This document shows positions 1-4,873 of a stretch of 11,186 nucleotides of DNA, one piece after another. The position numbers and the translations under genes were made by a program. The number at the start of each line of letters is the position of its first letter. Position 1 is the stretch's first letter. Source of the DNA: Planctomycetota bacterium (GTDB lineage Bacteria; Planctomycetota; Phycisphaerae; WQYP01); assembly GCA_021798635.1 (NCBI GenBank), contig JAJZGH010000164.1, positions 1-11,186 of the forward strand, given 5' to 3'. A model generated the notes under the pieces. It was given only the letters and a program-made list of their open reading frames with translations, was not told where the DNA came from and did not search any database.

Positions 1-8
1 CATCCGAG

Positions 9-55
9 AAAAAAAAGAAATCCGGACATGAGCCAAAGTGGAAATTCCATGCCCG
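9..55 (-). terminator. Intrinsic terminator after the PEP-CTERM gene
   Basis: Read on the minus strand, an 8-bp stem (CGGGCATG at 55-48 with CATGTCCG at 30-23, one G-U pair) closes a 17-nt loop. It is followed within two bases by a U-rich tract, ATTTCTTTTTTTT (22-10). The stem has an A-C mismatch if read on the plus strand, so it fits minus-strand transcription only. It lies about 50 nt after the stop codon at 107 and probably ends the unit containing the PEP-CTERM gene. The call is made by eye, with no folding energy computed. Confidence 0.6.
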
Positions 56-79
56 CATTATGCCGTTAAGTATGCAAAT

Positions 80-96
80 CAGCCAGCGCTTGGCTG
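80..96 (-). other. Small 3'-UTR hairpin
   Basis: A perfect 6-bp inverted repeat (CAGCCA / TGGCTG) with a 5-nt loop starts 10 nt beyond the PEP-CTERM stop codon. No U-tract follows it on the minus strand, so it is more likely an RNA-stabilising or accessory hairpin ahead of the terminator at 9-55 than a terminator itself. Confidence 0.3.
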
Positions 97-106
97 CCAA
101 TCATCA

Positions 107-862
107 TTATATTTTACGTCTGCGCAACATCGGCAGCATCGCCAGTGCGGGCAATGCTAACAGCATCCAGGCCGTTGGTTCAGGCACGACGGTAGCCGTG
201 CCGATGAGCGTTCCACTGCTGAATTCAAATAGATCGCCGGAACTGCCGATGGGAACTGCAAAGTCCAGCTGCGATGGCGTCACCGAAGCGTTCGCGGTAC
301 CCGCTTCGTTAATGTTAAATTGATGGGCCACGGACAATCCGCTGATAATATCACCCTCCGCATTTGCGGCCGTCAATGTAGGTGCCAAAGCACCGCCCAC
401 GCTATTAGCTACCTGCTGCAGCAGCGCCAAATCACCCGGATTGTTGCTCAACAGGGACGAAAATAATACCCCATTGGCTGCCGCGTAATCATTAGGATTA
501 ATCACCGCCGCCAAATCCGAGGTACCGATAGATCCGATAATGGAGTAGTAGCTGGGTTCAGCCGTAAACGGAAGTGAATCCAAGCCGAAGTTCACCGTAC
601 CGGTTGTCGGTGCCGCACTGGACAATGACAAACTGGTCCCCATGGAAACCGCGCCAACATTTGCCGTGCCGGCGGTGATCGGCTGAATAAGAACCATATA
701 GGGGTCGCTAAGAGTAATCGGCGTGGAGGAGTTGGAAGTGATACTGTACAAAACACTTCCAGCCGGTTGCGACGCCTGCGACGTGCCAACATCAAGGATC
801 AAGCCCGACACGGCGACCCCGGCTGCGATTAACATCACGTTTGAAAATTTTACACGTCGCAT
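107..862 (-). CDS. PEP-CTERM sorting domain-containing protein
   Basis: This is a predicted exported surface or matrix protein of 251 residues. The N-terminus (about 1-30) is a signal peptide: basic MRRVKF, then a hydrophobic stretch, then a small-residue region around TSQASQ. The C-terminus is a classical PEP-CTERM signal: VPEP at 226-229, a hydrophobic helix (about 232-246) and a terminal RRRK. In this family an exosortase in the inner membrane recognises that signal and removes it. No exosortase gene is in the window. The middle is rich in Ser, Thr, Ala and Gly, predicted beta-rich, and carries no domain I recognise, so the molecular role is unknown. I chose the ATG at 862 because GAGGAG (875-870) sits 7 nt upstream. 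A TTG at 877 would add five residues but would overlap that ribosome binding site. The gene follows the deoxyhypusine-synthase-like gene by 52 nt and is closed by the terminator at 9-55. Confidence 0.85.
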   Translation of the reverse strand: MRRVKFSNVMLIAAGVAVSGLILDVGTSQASQPAGSVLYSITSNSSTPITLSDPYMVLIQPITAGTANVGAVSMGTSLSLSSAAPTTGTVNFGLDSLPFTAEPSYYSIIGSIGTSDLAAVINPNDYAAANGVLFSSLLSNNPGDLALLQQVANSVGGALAPTLTAANAEGDIISGLSVAHQFNINEAGTANASVTPSQLDFAVPIGSSGDLFEFSSGTLIGTATVVPEPTAWMLLALPALAMLPMLRRRKI

Positions 863-913
863 GATCAAACTCCTCAAAAATCCATGTCATGTTTATCGCG
901 TCAAGCGAGTCAA

Positions 914-943
914 ATTATACCGACACCGGAATTCGTTTGCCAT
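914..943 (-). promoter_or_regulatory. Promoter overlapping the upstream stop codon
   Basis: On the minus strand a perfect TATAAT (919-914) overlaps the TAA stop of the synthase-like gene. An ATGGCA -35-like hexamer (943-938, 4 of 6 matches to TTGACA) lies 18 bp upstream. Transcription would start near 907, giving a leader of about 45 nt before the PEP-CTERM start codon. The -10 is excellent and the -35 weak, so this is a plausible internal promoter only. Confidence 0.4.
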
Positions 944-2060
944 TATTAGATTTCGTCTTTGTTTTACCGGTTTCACTGGCGGATTTCACCTTTTCAACCT
1001 TAGCCGGCGCCAACCCGGCACCGCGGTTCAGAGCATCAATGCGGCCGGAAAAATCCATGGCTTTGCGGTTCTTCCAACCTTTTTTATGGTAGGCATAGCC
1101 CGCGATTAAAGGGAAGGCCAACGTAGCTTCGCTATAGACCATCTGCTCATAAACAATATCCACCTTGCCCCAACTGCTGGCCTCACGCAACGTAGAGCTG
1201 GATAACGCCCCATCGCGAACATCCGCTACGGTTATTTGAATGGCATATTTGTGCATGGGGGCATCGGCACCCAGAATTTCAGCCGCCACGACAATATCCT
1301 GCGTGAAGTTCTTCGGTACTCCTCCGCCGATCATGAGTATACCCGTGTCCCGGTTCATAAGTTTGATCTGTGTGAGTTCCCGGAAATCTTTCACCGAGTC
1401 AATGCTGACATGGCTGTCCGGGCGGTTAACCTGGTGCACCACCAGACCAAAGCCGGCGGAACAATCGGAAAATGCCGGGCAGAAAATGGGCACGCCTTTT
1501 TCATGCGCGGCAAGAATGATGCTGTCACGATTTTTGGCGTTTTGGGTCAGGTACCGCCCCATGGCCGCGATAAATTCACGGCTGCTGTGCGGCCCCGGCG
1601 GTAACGAATCGGCAATGAGCCGCGTGGTGTCATCACAAATTCGCAATTCGTCTTCATCAATGTAGGTATCATAAATGCGGTCAATGTGCAGGTCTCTTAG
1701 GACCGTATCATCGGCATATTGTGAGCCAAGATAATGATGAAATCCTAAAGCCTCAAAGAAATCCTGATCCACGATATTGGCACCGGTGGAAACAATCGCA
1801 TCCACCATGTTGTTACGAAGCAGGTCCACAATCACCTTTTTCAGGCCGGCGGAAATCAGCGAGCCGGCCAAGGTCAGAATCACCGCACACTGCGTATCGC
1901 GCAACATGCGATCAAAAATATCCGCAGCACGGTATAGATCACGCGAAGTAAACGCCATGGACTTCATGGATTCCACCAGCGGCAAAATACCCGGCTGGGC
2001 GGTAATATCAATATGATTAACGGTTTGCTTCAGCAGATCCTTACGATTGACTTTAGCCAT
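915..2060 (-). CDS. Deoxyhypusine synthase-family protein
   Basis: The protein has 381 residues and belongs to the NAD-dependent deoxyhypusine/homospermidine synthase family. In eukaryotes and archaea these enzymes move the aminobutyl group of spermidine to a lysine of eIF5A. Bacteria lack eIF5A, and at least one bacterial homologue (cyanobacterial) makes homospermidine, so a polyamine role is the better guess. Visible features are the STGAN segment (91-95), GGGVPKNF (245-252) and REASSWGKV (292-300), in which K299 aligns with the lysine that carries the aminobutyl intermediate in known enzymes. The archaeal/eukaryotic motif reads GGG..KHH, so a catalytic-region histidine appears replaced by Asn251 or Phe252, as I recall for other bacterial members. 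The last 40 residues form a Lys/Ser-rich tail beyond the usual domain. The start ATG at 2060 has an AAAGGA site 8 nt upstream. The family is certain; the substrate is not. Confidence 0.85.
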   Translation of the reverse strand: MAKVNRKDLLKQTVNHIDITAQPGILPLVESMKSMAFTSRDLYRAADIFDRMLRDTQCAVILTLAGSLISAGLKKVIVDLLRNNMVDAIVSTGANIVDQDFFEALGFHHYLGSQYADDTVLRDLHIDRIYDTYIDEDELRICDDTTRLIADSLPPGPHSSREFIAAMGRYLTQNAKNRDSIILAAHEKGVPIFCPAFSDCSAGFGLVVHQVNRPDSHVSIDSVKDFRELTQIKLMNRDTGILMIGGGVPKNFTQDIVVAAEILGADAPMHKYAIQITVADVRDGALSSSTLREASSWGKVDIVYEQMVYSEATLAFPLIAGYAYHKKGWKNRKAMDFSGRIDALNRGAGLAPAKVEKVKSASETGKTKTKSNNGKRIPVSV

Positions 2061-2221
2061 GCTTACGATCCTTTAAATTGCCTGTATTGAATTGAAAAAC
2101 AAATATCACGCCAAGGCGTCTAATGTGTTGTATGAAAACCTGATATCCCATCCCTGCGGTGAAAAGTCGATTCGTTCCCACTGGTTATATTGCACATTCC
2201 ACCCGACGTTACCGGACAGAA

Positions 2222-2268
2222 CAAAAAATACAAAATAAAAAGCCACCGCTTTTTCTGGAAAGTGGGCT
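2222..2268 (-). terminator. Intrinsic terminator in the ftsH/synthase gap
   Basis: Read on the minus strand, AGCCCAC (2268-2262) pairs with GTGGCT (2246-2241) with one bulged C. A long T-rich run follows at once: TTTTTATTTTG (2240-2230), then more Ts to 2222. The 15-nt loop is rather large. It could end a transcript from the promoter at 2439-2466, or ftsH readthrough. Confidence 0.5.
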
Positions 2269-2293
2269 CACCGCCATCTGTCCGTTGCCGCTA

Positions 2294-2374
2294 TCAATCG
2301 GGCACTTTCAGCACAGCCGTGTTCCACTTAGCGGTCGCGAAAGGGTCGGCATCAAGCCCCGAAACCAGTTTCAT
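2294..2374 (-). CDS. Possible 26-residue micro-ORF (doubtful)
   Basis: An ATG at 2374 opens a 26-codon frame (MKLVSGLDADPF... ending ...LKVPD). It lies about 58 nt after a predicted transcription start (about 2432) and ends 26 nt before the terminator at 2222-2268. Against it: there is no Shine-Dalgarno sequence, and the start codon lies in the loop of an ACCAG/CTGGT hairpin (2364-2379). The frame stays open upstream into the ftsH 3' end, so openness alone is weak support. I do not recognise the peptide. It may simply be part of a structured non-coding RNA. Confidence 0.15.
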   Translation of the reverse strand: MKLVSGLDADPFATAKWNTAVLKVPD

Positions 2375-2383
2375 CTGGTCAGG

Positions 2384-2401
2384 GTCAGAATTAAATCTGA
2401 C
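2384..2401. repeat. REP-like palindrome GTCAGA/TCTGAC
   Basis: A perfect 6-bp inverted repeat with an ATTAAA centre, preceded by AGG. It resembles, from memory, the GGGTCAGA...TCTGACCC palindromes that accompany REP-associated tyrosine (Y1) transposases. No transposase is nearby. It could equally be a hairpin in the leader RNA of the transcript predicted from 2439-2466. Confidence 0.35.
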
Positions 2402-2438
2402 GGCCCGGTGCCAGCGACCTGCGGTGGCTACGTTAATT

Positions 2439-2487
2439 AGTATAGCCGTCGGCAAGCCCAATGCAAGAAAAAAATGTGGATTTTTTT
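2439..2487 (-). promoter_or_regulatory. Sigma-70-type promoter with A/T-rich upstream element
   Basis: On the minus strand TTGCAT (2466-2461), a 16-bp spacer and TATACT (2444-2439) form a good vegetative-type promoter. Just upstream, A7 (2487-2481) and T7 (2474-2468) tracts resemble an UP element. The same A7-TCCACA-T7 stretch can also fold as an A-T hairpin, so a role in ending ftsH transcription is possible. The predicted start is near 2432, pointing toward the synthase-like gene more than 370 nt away. Confidence 0.45.
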
Positions 2488-2492
2488 GGCCG

Positions 2493-2506
2493 TCGCCAAA
2501 TGGCGA
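2493..2506 (-). other. Palindrome shortly after the ftsH stop
   Basis: TCGCCA and TGGCGA are separated by two bases, 31 nt beyond the ftsH stop codon. On the minus strand they are followed by CGGCC and an A-tract rather than Ts, so the element is not a standard intrinsic terminator. It may still be a 3'-end hairpin of the ftsH mRNA. Confidence 0.25.
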
Positions 2507-2537
2507 TTCATTAAACCTCGTAGCCCGCATTTTTCCC

Positions 2538-4577
2538 TTACCCCGGCTGTGGAATAGTCCCCACGCCCGGCCCGGCAACATCCGGCGTAACCGCCGATTC
2601 CGCGCCTCGGCGCTGCTGCTCCAGAGCCAGAATATCACCCACCGTCGGCTTGTTGAGGGTCTGCCCGGTCATGATCCGTTTGACATCTTCAAAATCGAGC
2701 GTTTCATATTTAAGCATCGCATCTTTCAGGTTGGCTAATTCAGTCTTCTTTTCAACCAGAAGTTCGCGTGCTTCCACATACGCATTACTGATAAAACGAT
2801 GAACCTCACTATCAATAAGTTCCGCCGTTTTATCACTGTATTCGCGTGAGGTTTCATACCACGGCACGTTTTCGTCGTGGCCGAAACGTATCGGCCCCAG
2901 CGCATCGCTCATGCCATAATTGCAGACCATTTCCCGCGCGATATTGCTGGCCATTTTAATGTCCATGCTGGCACCGCTGGAAATTTCACCGATGTACAAT
3001 TCCTCAGCAATACGCCCGCCGAAAAGAATCCGCAATTCCGCCAGCAGGTACTTGCGACTGTAATAAAAGCGATCTTTCTCCGGCAAAGAGAATGTCGCAC
3101 CGCCATAAGAACCGCGTGGAATAATCGTTACCTTATGGATAGGATCCGCACCGGGTGAAAAATATTGCACCACCGCGTGACCCGCCTCATGCCAGGCGGT
3201 AAGTTGCCGCTCCTCTTCGTCCACCACCCGGCTCTTCCGGGCTTTGCCAAAGCGAATCTTATCGCGTGCTTCCTCGAGATCGACCATTTCAATGGCTTCC
3301 CGATTCAACATGGTGGCGATCAGCGCCGATTCATTAATCATGGCCGCCAAATCCGCACCGCTGAACATGGGCGTTTGCCGCGCCAGGCGCAACATATCCA
3401 CGTCCGGCCCGAGCTTCACTTTCCGGGCATGAACTTTAAGAATTTCATAGCGCCCCTTGATATCCGGCAACGGCACAATGACCTGCCGATCAAACCGGCC
3501 CGGGCGCGTCAACGCCGGATCCAGGACATCCGATCGATTGGTGGCCGCCACTACAATGACCTGATCATTGGTGTCAAAGCCATCCATCTCCACCAGAATG
3601 GCGTTGAGCGTCTGCTCACGTTCGTCATGGCCGCCGCTGGAAAAGCCGTTGCCGCGCCGCCGTCCGACGGCATCGATTTCATCAAGAAATACAATGCAAG
3701 GCGAGCTTTCCTTCGCCGTACGGAATAAATCCCGCACACGCGAAGCACCCACGCCGACAAACATTTCCACAAAATCCGAACCACTGATCGAGAAAAACGG
3801 AGCTTCCGCTTCGCCGGCAATCGCCTTGGCCAGCAAAGTCTTACCCACGCCCGGAGGCCCTACCAGCAACACGCCGCGCGGAATTCTTCCGCCCAGCCGC
3901 TGAAATTTTTTCGGATTTTTCAGGAAGTCAACAATTTCCGTCAACTCTTCCTTGGCCTCCTCAATTCCCGCAACATCATTGAAGGTAATGTTGGTCAGTT
4001 CCTTGGACATCATCCGATGGCGCGATCGGCCAAAATTCCCCAGCATGCTCATACCGCCCCCGGAAGAACGGAACTGGCGGGAAACCAGAAAATAAACAAC
4101 CGCAAATACCAGAATAAACGGCAGGTAATCCACAAGGAAAATATTCAGGAAGTCATTGGACTTCTTGTAATTTAAATCCGGTACGGAATATTGATGCGAT
4201 TGCGCTTCCAGAATAGCCCAGCCGTTGCCATCCAGGGCGGTACGCGGAATATCGGTTTTTTCGCGCAAGGAACTGCTGGCGGGTGAACCCGGAGCAATCT
4301 GCTTGAGCTTAAAATTAATCTGGCCGTCGCTGTAAACAACCAGAGATTTAATATTTTTGTGCCGCAACGCACTGTAAAAGGTCCCGGAATCAACTTTTTG
4401 CGATCCGCCCGGATGCTGCATGAGAATCAAGGCAAATACAACCAGGCATAATATCACCAGCCAGCCCAGCATACTGCGGCTGAACCTGAAATTATTATTA
4501 TCCCGCCCGGGCCTGTTGTTACCAGAGCCACCTTCCCGTGAAGGGCCTCTTGAAGGGTCTTGCTGCGAGTCCGCCAT
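2538..4577 (-). CDS. ftsH: ATP-dependent zinc metalloprotease FtsH
   Basis: This is the membrane-anchored AAA+ protease that pulls misfolded or regulated membrane and cytosolic proteins into a hexameric chamber. The 679 residues show the full family layout: a Gly/Asn/Arg-rich cytosolic N-tail, transmembrane helix 1 (about 36-54), a periplasmic loop, helix 2 (about 143-166), Walker A GPPGVGKT (240-247), pore loop FVG (273-275), Walker B CIVFLDE (294-300), second region of homology with arginine fingers in TRPGRFDR (357-364), the zinc motif HEAGH (463-467) and the third zinc ligand D539 in SSGASMDIK. Every key residue is present, so it should be active. It is slightly longer than E. coli FtsH, mainly at both tails. 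AAGGAA lies 7 nt before the start at 4577. It appears to be a single-gene unit with its own TATAAT promoter and a structured leader. Confidence 0.98.
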   Translation of the reverse strand: MADSQQDPSRGPSREGGSGNNRPGRDNNNFRFSRSMLGWLVILCLVVFALILMQHPGGSQKVDSGTFYSALRHKNIKSLVVYSDGQINFKLKQIAPGSPASSSLREKTDIPRTALDGNGWAILEAQSHQYSVPDLNYKKSNDFLNIFLVDYLPFILVFAVVYFLVSRQFRSSGGGMSMLGNFGRSRHRMMSKELTNITFNDVAGIEEAKEELTEIVDFLKNPKKFQRLGGRIPRGVLLVGPPGVGKTLLAKAIAGEAEAPFFSISGSDFVEMFVGVGASRVRDLFRTAKESSPCIVFLDEIDAVGRRRGNGFSSGGHDEREQTLNAILVEMDGFDTNDQVIVVAATNRSDVLDPALTRPGRFDRQVIVPLPDIKGRYEILKVHARKVKLGPDVDMLRLARQTPMFSGADLAAMINESALIATMLNREAIEMVDLEEARDKIRFGKARKSRVVDEEERQLTAWHEAGHAVVQYFSPGADPIHKVTIIPRGSYGGATFSLPEKDRFYYSRKYLLAELRILFGGRIAEELYIGEISSGASMDIKMASNIAREMVCNYGMSDALGPIRFGHDENVPWYETSREYSDKTAELIDSEVHRFISNAYVEARELLVEKKTELANLKDAMLKYETLDFEDVKRIMTGQTLNKPTVGDILALEQQRRGAESAVTPDVAGPGVGTIPQPG

Positions 4578-4596
4578 GAAATTTCCTTATATAAAG

Positions 4597-4620
4597 CCAC
4601 CGGAGGGATCATTCCGCCGG
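4597..4620 (-). promoter_or_regulatory. Hairpin in the ftsH leader RNA
   Basis: Minus-strand CCGCCGGA (4620-4613) pairs with TCCGGTGG (4604-4597), giving eight pairs with one G-U and an 8-nt loop. It sits about 10 nt before the AAGGAA ribosome binding site, which lies in an A/U-rich stretch. It could influence translation or mRNA stability; the sequence does not say which. Confidence 0.4.
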
Positions 4621-4637
4621 AAGCGATGTTCCAGACC

Positions 4638-4667
4638 ATTATAGTCGGTATTGGCATGAAAATGGAA
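4638..4667 (-). promoter_or_regulatory. ftsH promoter
   Basis: A perfect TATAAT (4643-4638) lies 18 bp downstream of TTCCAT (4667-4662), a weak -35. The predicted start near 4631 gives a leader of about 54 nt. I see no heat-shock sigma-32-like element, so vegetative expression is the simple reading. Confidence 0.5.
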
Positions 4668-4679
4668 CAGCGAAGCCGA

Positions 4680-4703
4680 TAAAAACGGACGTGACCGTTT
4701 TTA
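4680..4703. terminator. Symmetrical terminator between the c-di-GMP gene and ftsH
   Basis: TAAAAACGG (4680-4688) and CCGTTTTTA (4695-4703) form a perfect 9-bp inverted repeat around a 6-nt loop. The A and T runs lie inside the stem, so it reads as a hairpin with a U-run on either strand. On the minus strand it is about 170 nt past the GGDEF-EAL stop codon and just upstream of the ftsH promoter, so it insulates the two genes. A regulatory operator upstream of the ftsH -35 is the alternative. Confidence 0.6.
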
Positions 4704-4834
4704 AGGCCCGAAATGCTTCCGTGATCAGGTCATTTCGCCTGACGTTCCGCGACACATCTTTACCCCAAAGTCCCCTTGATCTCGACGGCAGCATATTCGT
4801 TGGCCTGTCTATCATGCTGTTATTTCCCCATCAC

Positions 4835-4852
4835 AAAAATAGAACGTTCTAT
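4835..4852 (-). terminator. 14-bp palindrome with short T-run after the GGDEF-EAL gene
   Basis: ATAGAACGTTCTAT (4839-4852) is a perfect palindrome whose left side begins about 20 nt past the stop codon at 4874. On the minus strand it is followed by TTTT. As RNA it gives at best an A-U-rich 5-bp stem with an ACGU loop, a weak terminator. As DNA it looks like a dimeric-regulator site, though no gene start lies close by. Confidence 0.3.
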
Positions 4853-4873
4853 CCAACATTTCCCCACCACGGA

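Larger units (their letters stand above)
2061..2537. other. Gap between ftsH and the synthase-like gene
   Basis: This 477-bp stretch has no convincing conserved gene. It holds, in minus-strand order after the ftsH stop, a TCGCCA/TGGCGA palindrome, an A7/T7 hairpin, a good sigma-70-type promoter, a hairpin pair, a 26-codon open frame, an intrinsic terminator, and a small ACGCC-AA-GGCGT palindrome (2108-2119) about 50 bp before the next start codon. These are listed separately where they deserve it. I could not find a strong promoter between the terminator and the synthase-like gene. Confidence 0.6.

Noticed and set aside
863..877. TTG start giving five more residues for the PEP-CTERM protein
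   Set aside because: It would place the start in the GAGGAG ribosome binding site of the well-spaced ATG at 862.
2294..2638. 114-aa minus frame running from within ftsH into the gap
   Set aside because: Its first third is an out-of-frame reading of the intact ftsH end and it has no start signal; only the last 26 codons are kept as a doubtful micro-ORF.
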